Of a stretch of 64,000 nt of DNA, positions 27,889-40,102 are shown piece by piece. Within the stretch, counting starts at the first letter, position 1, and every line of letters starts with the position of its first letter. The notes beneath the pieces were generated by a model. The model was not told the origin of the DNA. It saw only the letters and a program-made list of their open reading frames with translations, and did not search any database. The position numbers and the translations under genes are program-made. Source of the DNA: Sulfitobacter sp. M39 (lineage in GTDB: Bacteria; Pseudomonadota; Alphaproteobacteria; Rhodobacterales; Rhodobacteraceae); the NCBI RefSeq assembly GCF_021735935.1, contig NZ_WMDZ01000001.1, forward strand, positions 1,984,001-2,048,000. Direction: 5' to 3'.

Positions 27889-28347
27889 ATGACTGACACC
27901 CTGCCAAGTGCCGATATCCAGATGATCCAGCGGATCATTCCGCACCGCTATCCCTTTTTGCTGGTCGATAAAGTGGTCGATATCCAGGGCACGCAAAGCG
28001 CTGTCGGGATCAAGAATGTAACGATGAACGAACCGCATTTTCAGGGGCATTTCCCCGGCATGCCGATTATGCCCGGCGTCACCATCGTAGAGGCGATGGC
28101 GCAGACCGCTGCGGTGATGGTCGGTGTCACGCTTGAGATGGCGGATAAGGACATGAAGGTTTACTTCATGGCCATCGACAAATGCAAATTCCGCCGCAAG
28201 GTCGTTCCCGGTGACGTCGTCCGGATGGAGTTGAACACCCTGCGCGGCAAACCCGGCGGCAAGGTCTGGAAATTCGGCGGCGTCGCGTCGGTCGAGGGCG
28301 AAATGGCGGCCGAGGTCGAATTCACTGCGATGATGGACCTGTCCTGA
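27889..28347 (+). CDS. fabZ: 3-hydroxyacyl-ACP dehydratase FabZ
   Basis: A 152-aa hotdog-fold dehydratase of type II fatty-acid synthesis. The catalytic region [19 protein letters not shown] (~52-70) carries the active-site His and Glu, and [12 protein letters not shown] is the N-terminal family motif. It competes with LpxA for 3-hydroxyacyl-ACP, and the two genes overlap by one base (TGATG). In many Gram-negatives lpxD precedes fabZ; here only 68 nt separate skp and fabZ, and lpxD is absent. Confidence 0.96.
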   Translation: MTDTLPSADIQMIQRIIPHRYPFLLVDKVVDIQGTQSAVGIKNVTMNEPHFQGHFPGMPIMPGVTIVEAMAQTAAVMVGVTLEMADKDMKVYFMAIDKCKFRRKVVPGDVVRMELNTLRGKPGGKVWKFGGVASVEGEMAAEVEFTAMMDLS

Positions 28348-29129
28348 TGGGCAACATCCACCCAAGCGCCGTGATCGAGGAAGGGGCGCGGATCGCAGCC
28401 TCTGCCACGGTCGGCCCGTTCTGCGTCATCGGCCCTCGGGTCGTGCTGCATGACAATGTTGAGGTGAAATCCCACGCCATCGTCACCGGCGAGACGGAAG
28501 TCGGCGAAGGCACGGTGATCTTTTCCTTCGCGGTGATTGGTGAAATCCCGCAAGACCTTAAGTTCAAAGGGGAAACGAGCCGGCTCGAGATTGGAAAACG
28601 AAACCGTATCCGTGAACATGTCACCATGAACGGCGGTACCGAAGGCGGCGGCGGTGTGACCAAGATCGGCGATGACGGGCTGTTTATGGCGGGCTGTCAC
28701 ATCGCCCATGATGCGATCCTTGGCGATCGGGTGATCGTGGTGAACAACGCCGCCGTCGCGGGCCACTGCATTATCGAAGACGACGTTCTGATCGGCGGGC
28801 TGGCCGGTATCCACCAATTCGTGCGCATCGGTCGCGGGGCCATCATCGGTGCTGTGACGATGGTCACAAATGACGTTATCCCCTACGGTCTGGTGCAAGC
28901 GCCCCGCGGGGTCTTGGACGGGCTCAACCTTGTCGGGCTCAAGCGTCGCGGCGTCACCCGCGCCGACATCACGGCCCTTCGCGCGGCGTTCCAGATGCTG
29001 GCGCAGGGTGAGGGGACATTCCACGACCGCGCCCGGCGCTTGGGCGAGGAAACCGGCAGCGACTACGTCCGCGAGATCGTTGATTTCGTGCTGGCCGACA
29101 CGGGCCGCCATTTTCTGACACCGGGTTGA
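28347..29129 (+). CDS. lpxA: UDP-N-acetylglucosamine acyltransferase LpxA
   Basis: A 260-aa left-handed beta-helix acyltransferase with hexapeptide repeats (~5-190), performing the first step of lipid A synthesis (3-O-acylation of UDP-GlcNAc). The catalytic His region MAGCHIAHDAILGDRV, the KFKGETSRLEIG segment and GLNLVGLKRRG match the family. It is coupled to fabZ and lpxI by one-base overlaps (TGATG on both sides). Confidence 0.96.
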   Translation: MGNIHPSAVIEEGARIAASATVGPFCVIGPRVVLHDNVEVKSHAIVTGETEVGEGTVIFSFAVIGEIPQDLKFKGETSRLEIGKRNRIREHVTMNGGTEGGGGVTKIGDDGLFMAGCHIAHDAILGDRVIVVNNAAVAGHCIIEDDVLIGGLAGIHQFVRIGRGAIIGAVTMVTNDVIPYGLVQAPRGVLDGLNLVGLKRRGVTRADITALRAAFQMLAQGEGTFHDRARRLGEETGSDYVREIVDFVLADTGRHFLTPG

Positions 29130-29920
29130 TGCTGGCGCTGATCGCGGGGGGCGGCGGACTGCCTCAACGGGTGGCCGGCGCGCTGACTGACGTGCCTTTG
29201 ATCTGCGCCTACGAGGGGACGACACCCACCGGGCTGGTGCCGGATCTGGTGTTCCGACTTGAGACGCTTGGCACGTTGCTGGCCGAGCTGACTGCGCGCG
29301 GCGTGACGCAGGTGTGTTTCTGCGGTGCCGTGGCAAGGCCGGCCTTCGACCCGTCCAGGCTGGATGCGGCAACGCTGCCCTTGGTGCCGGTCTTCCAGAA
29401 AGCCCTCGCTGCGGGGGACGACGGTGCCCTGCGCGCCGTGGTCGATATTTTCCAGACAGCCGGGCTGACCGTCGTTGCCGCGCATGACCTCGCGCCCGAC
29501 TTGATGGCGCGCGAAGGTGTGCTCAGCCAGCGTCAGCCGGATGCGCAGATGCGCGATGACGCCGCGCGCGGTGCTGCCTTGGTGCGCTGCCTTGCCTCGA
29601 TGGATGTGGGGCAATGCTGCGTCGTCGGGCAGGGGCAGGTCATGGGGATCGAGGCGATTGGCGGCACGGATCACCTGCTGTCGACCCTGCCTGATCGTGC
29701 GCGCTCGACCAGCGCGGTGCTGTTTAAAGGTCCGAAACCGGGCCAAAGCCATCTTGTCGATATGCCCACCATCGGGCCCGACACCCTGCGCCGCGCCCAT
29801 GAGGCAGGGCTGGCAGGTGTCGTGATCGAGGCTGGATCTGTCATCCTGCTGGAACCAGAAGTCTGCATCGCATTGGCGGATGAATTAGAGCTCGTGCTAT
29901 GGGCAAGGGCCGCGACATGA
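29129..29920 (+). CDS. lpxI: UDP-2,3-diacylglucosamine diphosphatase LpxI
   Basis: A 263-aa protein of the LpxI (DUF1009) family, the alphaproteobacterial replacement for LpxH that hydrolyses UDP-2,3-diacylglucosamine to lipid X. N-terminal LALIAGGGGLPQRVA, central LVRCLASMDVGQCCVVGQGQVMGIEAIGGTD and the C-terminal MPTIGPDTLRRAHEAGLAG are family hallmarks. The start is ATG 29129, overlapping the lpxA stop; an in-frame TTG one codon earlier is unlikely. The gene lies exactly between lpxA and lpxB, as expected for this pathway step. Confidence 0.95.
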   Translation: MLALIAGGGGLPQRVAGALTDVPLICAYEGTTPTGLVPDLVFRLETLGTLLAELTARGVTQVCFCGAVARPAFDPSRLDAATLPLVPVFQKALAAGDDGALRAVVDIFQTAGLTVVAAHDLAPDLMAREGVLSQRQPDAQMRDDAARGAALVRCLASMDVGQCCVVGQGQVMGIEAIGGTDHLLSTLPDRARSTSAVLFKGPKPGQSHLVDMPTIGPDTLRRAHEAGLAGVVIEAGSVILLEPEVCIALADELELVLWARAAT

Positions 29921-31068
29921 AGGTGTTCATCATCGCGGGCGAACCTTCGGGCGACCGTTTGGGGGGGGCGCTGATGGCGGGGCTGAAATCCCTGCGCCCC
30001 GACATCACCTTTGACGGGATCGGCGGGACGGATATGGCCGCCGAGGGGCTGACCAGCCGCTTTGATATGTCCGAACTGTCTGTCATGGGCATTGCCGAGA
30101 TCCTGCCGAAATACAAATCCCTGATGGCGCGGATCAACGAGACGGCGCAGGCCGTGATCGACGCCAAGCCCGATGTGATGATCACCATCGACAGCCCCGA
30201 TTTCTCGCTCCGGGTGGCCAAGCGGGTCAAGGCGGCGTCTGATATTCGCACGGTGCATTATGTCGCGCCCACGGTCTGGGCCTGGCGACCCGGGCGCGCG
30301 AAAAAGATGGCGCGGTATATCGATCACGTGCTTGCACTTTTCCCCTTCGAGCCGCCCCTGATGGAGGCCGAGGGCATGGCCTGCGATTTCGTCGGGCATC
30401 CCGTAGTAGGAGAGAAGATCGCCACACACCGCGAAGCCGCTGCCTTTCGTCAAGCGCATGAGATCGGCGATGCGCCCCTGATGCTCGTCCTGCCCGGATC
30501 TCGGCGGTCAGAGGTGGCGCGGCTTTCGGATGTGTTCGGCAATGCGGTTGCCCGTTTTGCCCAGACACATCCTGATCTGCGCGTGGTCATTCCCGCCGCT
30601 GGTCCTGTGGCAGATGCGGTGATTGCGCAGACCCAAGGCTGGACGGTGCGCCCCATCGTGCTGGACCCGCGTGCGGGCAGCAGGGAGGAAGCGGCCGCGA
30701 TGAAACGGGCAGCTTTTGCCGCCGCGGACGTGGCCCTTGCGGCCTCTGGCACCGTGTCGTTGGAACTGGCCGCCGCATCGCTGCCGATGGTGATCGCCTA
30801 CCGGATGAACTGGCTCAGCTTCCGTCTGATCAAGGCGATGGCGCTGATTGATACGGTGACTTTGGTGAACCTTGTATCCGACACGTGCGTCGTACCGGAG
30901 TTTCTGGGCCCTGATTGCACCGCCGATAAGATCGCTGGCGGTTTAGCGCATGTCCTTGCGCATCCCGAGGATCAAAAGGATGCGATGGCGCTGACGATGG
31001 AGCGGCTTGGCAAGGGGGGCGAACGCCCGGGCCTGCGCGCGGCGCGGGCGGTATTGGCACGTCTCTAG
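29917..31068 (+). CDS. lpxB: Lipid-A-disaccharide synthase LpxB
   Basis: A 383-aa glycosyltransferase (GT19) joining lipid X and UDP-2,3-diacylglucosamine. N-terminal FIIAGEPSGDRLGGALM, IDSPDFSLRVAKRVK, VAPTVWAWRPGRAKKMA and PGSRRSEVARL are the family motifs. The start ATG 29917 overlaps the lpxI stop (ATGA) with AAGGG upstream; the earlier in-frame ATG at 29899 lies inside lpxI. The stop codon sits within an 18-bp perfect palindrome. Confidence 0.95.
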   Translation: MKVFIIAGEPSGDRLGGALMAGLKSLRPDITFDGIGGTDMAAEGLTSRFDMSELSVMGIAEILPKYKSLMARINETAQAVIDAKPDVMITIDSPDFSLRVAKRVKAASDIRTVHYVAPTVWAWRPGRAKKMARYIDHVLALFPFEPPLMEAEGMACDFVGHPVVGEKIATHREAAAFRQAHEIGDAPLMLVLPGSRRSEVARLSDVFGNAVARFAQTHPDLRVVIPAAGPVADAVIAQTQGWTVRPIVLDPRAGSREEAAAMKRAAFAAADVALAASGTVSLELAAASLPMVIAYRMNWLSFRLIKAMALIDTVTLVNLVSDTCVVPEFLGPDCTADKIAGGLAHVLAHPEDQKDAMALTMERLGKGGERPGLRAARAVLARL

Positions 31069-31098
31069 ATCTAGAGACAAATATAGATCTAGAGACAA
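31061..31098. repeat. Palindrome plus direct repeat overlapping the lpxB stop
   Basis: GTCTCTAGATCTAGAGAC (31061-31078) is a perfect palindrome containing the lpxB TAG. AGATCTAGAGACAA is then repeated 18 bp later (31067-31080 and 31085-31098), so a second, partial copy follows. It may act in transcript end formation. Confidence 0.6.
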
Positions 31099-31113
31099 GC
31101 TGTAGAGTGAAAT

Positions 31114-31167
31114 GAGGGGCCCTGCCCCTCAAACTCCCCGGGATTTTAAGCCATTTGGAAGGGGTTA
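31114..31167 (+). repeat. Dispersed hairpin element, family B, copy 1
   Basis: Hairpin GAGGGGC-CCT-GCCCCTC followed by AAACTCCCCGGGATTTTAAG and CCATTTGGAAG, ending at the stop codon (TTA on plus) of the convergent mnmA gene. A close copy lies at 59860-59912, also ending at the stop codon of a convergent minus-strand gene. It probably works as a bidirectional terminator between lpxB and mnmA. Confidence 0.75.
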
Positions 31168-32307
31168 GCCTTTGTGAATCCAGCCGCCGCCGAAGATGCG
31201 GGTGCTTTCGGGGTCGTAGAAGACGCAGGCTTGACCCGGCGAGATCCCTTCCTCGGGGGTGAGCAGTTCTACCGTCGCTTCGGTATCCGAGATCGGACGC
31301 AAGATCGCGTCTGTCGGAGGGCGGGTAGAGCGTACGCGCACAGCAATGGGCCATTCGCTTTGCGACATGAGTGGGGTGTCACCAAGCCAGTTGATCTCTT
31401 TCACGGGCACGGTACGGGTGGCCAGCAACGATTTCGGCCCCACGACGACCTGCGCGTTATCCGCATCCAGTTTCACCACATAGAGCGGATCGGCCAAGCC
31501 GCCGATACCAAGGCCACGGCGCTGCCCAATGGTGTAGTTGATCACACCGTCGTGCTGCGCCAACACAGTGCCGTCGGTGTCGACGATATTGCCGGGGTTG
31601 GCGGCTTCGGGGCGCAGTTTGCGGATCACCGAGGCGTAGTCGCCATTCGGAACAAAGCAGATATCCTGACTGTCGGGCTTGTTCGCCACGCTCAGCCCGT
31701 ATTTCGCTGCCAGCGCCCGCGTGTCATTTTTTGACGGCAGGTGGCCAAGGGGGAAACGCAGATAGTCCAGTTGTTCGGGCGTGGTCGAGAACAGAAAATA
31801 GCTTTGATCACGATTGGCATCCGCGGCGCAATGCAGTTCAGCCCCGTCTGGGCCCATCTTGCGCTGGATATAGTGACCGGTCGCCATGCAATCGGCATCC
31901 AGATCCTTGGCCGTTTCCAGCAGATCCTTGAACTTCACCCGTTCGTTGCAGCGGATGCAGGGCACGGGCGTGGCCCCACCCAGATAGCTATCGGCGAATT
32001 CGTCAATTACGGCGTCCTTGAACACGTTTTCATAATCCAAAACATAATGCGGGAACCCCATGGATTCCGCGACACGCCGCGCATCATGGATATCGATGCC
32101 CGCACAGCAAGCCCCCTTGCGCGCCAGTGCCGCACCGTGGTCGTAAAGTTGCAGGGTGACGCCGACGACGTCATAGCCTTCTTCGGCCAGCATGGCGGCG
32201 ACCACGGAACTGTCGACACCGCCCGACATCGCCACAACGACGCGGGTGTCGGCAGGTGCTTTGGCAAAGCCCAACGAATTGAGCGGCGGGGTGCGATCAA
32301 GCGGCAT
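31165..32307 (-). CDS. mnmA: tRNA-specific 2-thiouridylase MnmA
   Basis: A 380-aa enzyme that thiolates U34 of tRNA Glu, Gln and Lys. The PP-loop [15 protein letters not shown] is at ~27-41, the first catalytic Cys is in [13 protein letters not shown], and the second is in [22 protein letters not shown] and the C-terminal barrel region ([16 protein letters not shown]) complete the family pattern. It is divergent from sciP, with 167 nt between starts. Confidence 0.95.
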   Translation of the reverse strand: MPLDRTPPLNSLGFAKAPADTRVVVAMSGGVDSSVVAAMLAEEGYDVVGVTLQLYDHGAALARKGACCAGIDIHDARRVAESMGFPHYVLDYENVFKDAVIDEFADSYLGGATPVPCIRCNERVKFKDLLETAKDLDADCMATGHYIQRKMGPDGAELHCAADANRDQSYFLFSTTPEQLDYLRFPLGHLPSKNDTRALAAKYGLSVANKPDSQDICFVPNGDYASVIRKLRPEAANPGNIVDTDGTVLAQHDGVINYTIGQRRGLGIGGLADPLYVVKLDADNAQVVVGPKSLLATRTVPVKEINWLGDTPLMSQSEWPIAVRVRSTRPPTDAILRPISDTEATVELLTPEEGISPGQACVFYDPESTRIFGGGWIHKG

Positions 32308-32474
32308 GAGAATACTCCGGGAGGTTTGAGGCTTAATATAGGAAAATTAGCGGTACTCTCAAGGGGCGACTTCACGGGTCGTTAACATGCGGCGACCTAG
32401 CCTGCACCGGATTAAGAACGGGCCGTGAACAGGGGCGCGCGTCTTATGTGTAAGGGGTGAAAAGGGGAAAACTT

Positions 32475-32753
32475 GTGTATTTGAAAAAGGTCGAACGACC
32501 CAGGGCGGTGACCTTGCCCGACGGGTCCAGCTTTAGCCTTGCGGATCTGCCGGATCGCAATACCAGCCGATGGGTCGCATCGCGCAAGGCTGCGGTGGTG
32601 CGGGGTGTATTATACGGGCTGATCTCTGAGGCGGAGGCGGAAGAACGCTATGGTGTGGGGCGGGCGGAATTTGTCGAATGGGTGCGCGCTGTCTCTGAAC
32701 ATGGGGAAGCGGCCTTGCGGGCCACAGCGCTACAAAAGTATAGACAACTTTAA
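32475..32753 (+). CDS. sciP: SciP-type CtrA inhibitor (DUF1153)
   Basis: A 92-aa helix-turn-helix protein of the DUF1153/SciP family. In Caulobacter SciP binds CtrA and also DNA, and blocks CtrA-dependent transcription in G1. The family core TLPDGSSFSLADLP and RWVASRKAAVVRGVLYGLIS (~34-53), EERYGV and EHGEAALRATALQKYRQ are present. The start is GTG 32475 (MYLKKVERPR), 8 nt after AGGGG and matching the family N-terminus; an earlier in-frame GTG at 32457 would add six residues. It lies directly upstream of ctrA, 97 nt before it, with a CtrA box between. Confidence 0.9.
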   Translation: MYLKKVERPRAVTLPDGSSFSLADLPDRNTSRWVASRKAAVVRGVLYGLISEAEAEERYGVGRAEFVEWVRAVSEHGEAALRATALQKYRQL

Positions 32754-32780
32754 GTTGCTCACCTAACAAGTTGAGCACTA

Positions 32781-32795
32781 TTAACGAGTGGTTAA
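32781..32795. promoter_or_regulatory. CtrA box (TTAA-N7-TTAA) upstream of ctrA
   Basis: TTAACGAGTGGTTAA is a perfect match to the full CtrA recognition pattern, 56 nt before the ctrA start codon and downstream of sciP. It suggests autoregulation of ctrA, as known in Caulobacter. Confidence 0.8.
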
Positions 32796-32850
32796 ACTAT
32801 TTTGTTCACGGTGCCTTTTATACCAAATCCATTTGAGCGGAGTGAGACAC

Positions 32851-33570
32851 ATGCGAATTTTGTTGGTCGAAGATGACCCAACCACCTCCAAAAGCATCGA
32901 ACTGATGCTGACCCATGCCAATCTGAACACCTATACCACCGATCTTGGGGAAGAGGGCATCGATCTGGCAAAGCTCTATGACTACGATCTGATCCTGCTG
33001 GATCTGGATCTGCCGGATATGAACGGGCATGATGTCTTGCGGCAATTACGGCTGAGCAAAATCCAGACGCCGATCCTGATCCTCTCCGGCTCTGACGACA
33101 CGGAAAACAAGATCAAGGGGTTCGGCTTTGGTGCCGATGATTATCTGACCAAACCCTTTCACCGCGAAGAACTGGTGGCGCGTATCCATGCGATCATTCG
33201 GCGGTCCAAGGGGCATTCGCAATCGGTGATCAACGTCGGACGCGTGTCGGTCAATCTGGACGCCAAATCGGTGACCGTGGGGGATAAGCCCGTGCATCTG
33301 ACGGGCAAGGAATATCAGATGTTCGAACTGCTGAGCCTGCGCAAAGGGTCGACCCTGACGAAAGAGATGTTTCTGAACCATCTTTACGGCGGCATGGATG
33401 AACCCGAGCTCAAGATTATCGATGTCTTCATCTGCAAATTGCGTAAAAAGCTTAGCAATGCCACGGGGGGCGAGAATTACATCGAGACGGTCTGGGGCAG
33501 GGGCTATGTGCTGCGCGATCCGGCCACCATGGGCTACCCCGAACAGGAAAGATTGGCCGTCGGCGGCTAG
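32851..33570 (+). CDS. ctrA: Cell-cycle response regulator CtrA
   Basis: A 239-aa OmpR-family response regulator. The receiver domain has the phospho-acceptor D51 ([13 protein letters not shown]), acidic pocket E7-D9 and K of YLTKPF. The C-terminal winged helix (~125-230) has the CtrA-specific [16 protein letters not shown] and [13 protein letters not shown] segments. In Rhodobacterales CtrA controls motility, gene transfer agents and, in some species, cell morphology, and is fed by CckA-ChpT (not in this window). Start ATG 32851. The adjacent sciP and a CtrA box in the promoter point to a compact feedback circuit. Confidence 0.97.
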   Translation: MRILLVEDDPTTSKSIELMLTHANLNTYTTDLGEEGIDLAKLYDYDLILLDLDLPDMNGHDVLRQLRLSKIQTPILILSGSDDTENKIKGFGFGADDYLTKPFHREELVARIHAIIRRSKGHSQSVINVGRVSVNLDAKSVTVGDKPVHLTGKEYQMFELLSLRKGSTLTKEMFLNHLYGGMDEPELKIIDVFICKLRKKLSNATGGENYIETVWGRGYVLRDPATMGYPEQERLAVGG

Positions 33571-33591
33571 CCACAAAGGAGAGGGAAATAT

Positions 33592-37863
<4,272 letters not shown>

Positions 37864-37890
37864 CAATTTAATCCCATTTTGTTCTCCTTT

Positions 37891-37905
37891 GTTCTCATAA
37901 AGTTC
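37891..37905. promoter_or_regulatory. LexA-type SOS box (GTTC-N7-GTTC)
   Basis: GTTCTCATAAAGTTC matches the direct-repeat LexA operator of alphaproteobacteria (GTTC-N7-GTTC, as in Rhodobacter). A further GTTC lies at 37881, and GAAC half-sites lie at 37929 and 37954. The box is 57 nt before the ATG of a 42-aa gene, so that gene is probably SOS-regulated. Confidence 0.7.
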
Positions 37906-37961
37906 TTTACACAGGGGTTTGAAAATGAGAACAAATAGGCAACGGAAACGGGAGAACGCAA

Positions 37962-38090
37962 ATGACCACGATCCTTACAGTCAAAGCCATTGCCAAACGG
38001 TCGAAAGACACGCTGTTGCAAGATGCCGCAGGGGCGGCTGCCTTGGTTGTCATCCTCGTGGTCGGTCTGCACCTTCCCGCCTTCGTTTGA
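37962..38090 (+). CDS. Small SOS-associated single-span membrane protein (42 aa)
   Basis: ATG 37962, preceded by GGGAG, to TGA 38088-38090. The N-terminus is basic and amphipathic (MTTILTVKAIAKRSKDTLLQ); the C-terminal half is one transmembrane helix (AAGAAALVVILVVGLHLPAFV). A LexA-type box lies 57 nt upstream and a strong terminator ~150 nt downstream, so it forms its own transcription unit. Caulobacter SidA (29 aa) is a known SOS-induced inner-membrane peptide that blocks division; this protein shares size, topology and control but no demonstrated homology. Other possibilities are a toxin-like peptide or a membrane stress protein. The coding call is strong for such a short frame; the role is inferred. 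Confidence 0.65.
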   Translation: MTTILTVKAIAKRSKDTLLQDAAGAAALVVILVVGLHLPAFV

Positions 38091-38242
38091 CTTCTGCCTG
38101 CGTAAACCGTGTTGTTTTGATCTAGCCCGCGCATCTGTCCCAAACTCTATGCGTTGGCGAAGTCTGCAATACCTTCGTCCCTGTGCCCGAGTTGTCCCCT
38201 CTGTCACGGATCAAAACGAGCCTTCACGGTCACCGCACCCTT

Positions 38243-38280
38243 ACGCCGCCATCCTGCCCGGATGTGCGGCGTTTTTTTTT
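38243..38280 (+). terminator. Strong Rho-independent terminator of the SOS-box unit
   Basis: Stem ACGCCGCCATCC / GGATG(T)GCGGCGT with loop TGCCC, followed by eight to nine T. The ~150 nt between the 42-aa stop (38090) and this terminator contain no convincing gene; they form a long 3' UTR that could hold or release a small RNA. From the terminator to the SufU-like gene (38281-38365) I see nothing else. Confidence 0.85.
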
Positions 38281-38365
38281 TGCAGGCGTTCGGTGGGGGG
38301 GGCGTTCACGGCTCGGGCGGCATCGCCGCCGCGGCGCTATTGGCGCAGGTGGCCGCGGAACGGGC

Positions 38366-38821
38366 CTAGCCGTTTTGCGCGACCGTTTGGGTTTGTTCCA
38401 TCGCTTCGGCCAATGCCTCTATCGTCAGCAGGATGGACGCATGACGGTTTTTATAGGCCACCGCGGGGGTCAGGACCTCGAACCCGTCAAAGGGGGCGTC
38501 GGGCACGGGGCCTTTGCCTTTCAACATCGCTTTCAACTGATCCCGCGCCGTCTGGATCTGATCTAGCGACGCACCAACCGCCGCCGCACCGGCCACCGCG
38601 GCAGAGGCTTGCCCCAAGGCGCAGGCCTTCACATCCTGACCCATCTGCGCCAGCTTGCCATCTTCCACCACGACATCGACCGTGACGGTGGACCCACAAA
38701 GGGGCGAGCGCCGCGTGACGCTTGCCTCGGGATTTTCCAAGCGCCCCAGATGCGGGATGTCAGCCGCAAGCCCCAAAATCCGCGCTGAGTATAGCTTGAT
38801 CAGGTCTGTCTCGTCACTCAT
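38366..38821 (-). CDS. SufU/NifU-like Fe-S scaffold family protein, two-cysteine variant
   Basis: A 151-aa protein of the IscU/SufU/NifU-N fold. N-terminal LIKLYSARILGLA, RRSPLCGSTVTVDV (C42) and VKACALGQASAAVAG (C67) correspond to the first two metal-ligand cysteines. The third Cys expected in an R-x-x-C motif is replaced in NRHASILL; the protein has only two Cys in total. It may be a shuttle, a zinc-free paralogue or a degenerate scaffold. It is divergent from hisI; no suf genes are next to it. Confidence 0.75.
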   Translation of the reverse strand: MSDETDLIKLYSARILGLAADIPHLGRLENPEASVTRRSPLCGSTVTVDVVVEDGKLAQMGQDVKACALGQASAAVAGAAAVGASLDQIQTARDQLKAMLKGKGPVPDAPFDGFEVLTPAVAYKNRHASILLTIEALAEAMEQTQTVAQNG

Positions 38822-38896
38822 GGCTGTTCCTCTGTCTCATTAACCCCTACATAAGCCTCCACGCGGATGATGCAAAAACAAACTGAAGGCACGGCG

Positions 38897-39262
38897 ATGG
38901 ACTTTGACACCAGCACATTGAAATTCAACGAAGCAGGGCTGATCCCCGCGATTGCGCAGGATGCGACCACGGGCGACGTGTTGATGATGGCGTGGATGAA
39001 CGCGCAGGCCGTTACGCAAACGCTGGAAACCGGCCGCGTCACCTATTGGAGCCGCTCGCGCCAGTCGTTCTGGATTAAGGGCGACACCAGCGGCCACGTG
39101 CAAGAACTGGTGGAGCTGCGCATCGACTGTGACCGCGATTGCCTGCTGGTGAAGGTGCACCAGACGGGGGCGGCCTGTCACACAGGACGGCGAAGCTGTT
39201 TTTACACGCTGGTCGAGGATGGTGCCGAACGCATCACGCTTGACGTAATGGATGATGAATAG
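38897..39262 (+). CDS. hisI: Phosphoribosyl-AMP cyclohydrolase
   Basis: A 121-aa metal-dependent enzyme for the third step of histidine synthesis, without a fused HisE domain. Motifs: [33 protein letters not shown], the metal-binding [11 protein letters not shown] and [16 protein letters not shown] 38897 is chosen because the family N-terminus ([18 protein letters not shown]) begins there and GAAGG precedes it; ATG 38867 would add ten residues. It is convergent with gluQ, with a 3-nt gap. Other his genes are not in the window. Confidence 0.94.
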   Translation: MDFDTSTLKFNEAGLIPAIAQDATTGDVLMMAWMNAQAVTQTLETGRVTYWSRSRQSFWIKGDTSGHVQELVELRIDCDRDCLLVKVHQTGAACHTGRRSCFYTLVEDGAERITLDVMDDE

Positions 39263-39265
39263 ACG

Positions 39266-40102
39266 CTAAAGACCTATCATTGCACGAATATCTTGTGGTG
39301 ACGCGCCTTCACTCCGGTACAGGGAAATCGCGCGCGCGTCATCGCGTTTTGCCAGCCGTTTGCCATTTTCATCACGGATCAGATCGTGGTGGAAATAGCG
39401 CGGGGGTTTGTGGCCCAGCAGATCCAGCAGCAACACTTGCACCTGAGTGAAGTCAAACAGGTCCACGCCGCGCACCACATGGGTGATCCCCTCGCGGATA
39501 TCGTCGATGGCAGAGGCAAGGAAATACGCGGCGGTCTGGATGTCTTTGCGTCCCACCACGATATCACCGATCTTCGCCAAAAGGGATGCGTGATCAAGGG
39601 GATGCGGGCCAGCGTGTAGCGGCCCGTCTTCAACAAAGCTCAGCCTGTCTGACGCCTGCTTAAGCGCGCGGTCCATATGCAGGCGAATTGCGTCATTCGG
39701 TCCGCGGTCGTCCATGCTGCGCGTTTTGCAGGTTTGCGGATAGACGCTGTGCGGTGCCCCTTCCTGCGGCGCGGCGAGCGCGGCGGCAATAGCTTTGCGG
39801 CTACAGCGGCAGGGATAGGTCAATCCACGTAAAGAAAGCGCCTCAACACTTTGATTATACACATCAAGGTTTTCGGATTGCATCAGAGGCGGTGCATCCC
39901 ATGTGATACCCAGCCACGCCAGATCGTCCAACGCTTGGCGGATGTATTCCGGCTTTGATCGCTCCAGATCCGTGTCCTCGAACCGCAGCAAAAAGCTGCC
40001 ACCTTTTGCGCGCGCCATATCGTGGGCCACCAGCGCCGAATAGGCGTGACCCAGATGCAGCGGCCCGGTGGGCGACGGCGCGAACCGGGTGCGAAAGCTC
40101 AT
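39266..40102 (-). CDS. gluQ: Glutamyl-Q tRNA(Asp) synthetase
   Basis: A 278-aa paralogue of GluRS lacking the anticodon-binding domain; it attaches glutamate to queuosine-34 of tRNA Asp. The class I signature HLGH is in [18 protein letters not shown], zinc-ligand cysteines are in YPCRCSR and the following Cys, and the KMSKS equivalent is KRLAKRDDA. The length is right for GluQRS (full GluRS is ~470 aa). It overlaps trmFO by 4 nt (ATGA), forming a tRNA-modification pair. Confidence 0.94.
   Translation of the reverse strand: MSFRTRFAPSPTGPLHLGHAYSALVAHDMARAKGGSFLLRFEDTDLERSKPEYIRQALDDLAWLGITWDAPPLMQSENLDVYNQSVEALSLRGLTYPCRCSRKAIAAALAAPQEGAPHSVYPQTCKTRSMDDRGPNDAIRLHMDRALKQASDRLSFVEDGPLHAGPHPLDHASLLAKIGDIVVGRKDIQTAAYFLASAIDDIREGITHVVRGVDLFDFTQVQVLLLDLLGHKPPRYFHHDLIRDENGKRLAKRDDARAISLYRSEGASPQDIRAMIGL

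Noticed and set aside
38154..38369. Plus-strand frame ending in an Ala/Gly-rich tail before the SufU-like gene
   Set aside because: Interrupted in logic by the strong terminator at 38243-38280 and without a ribosome-binding site; the tail may be chance.
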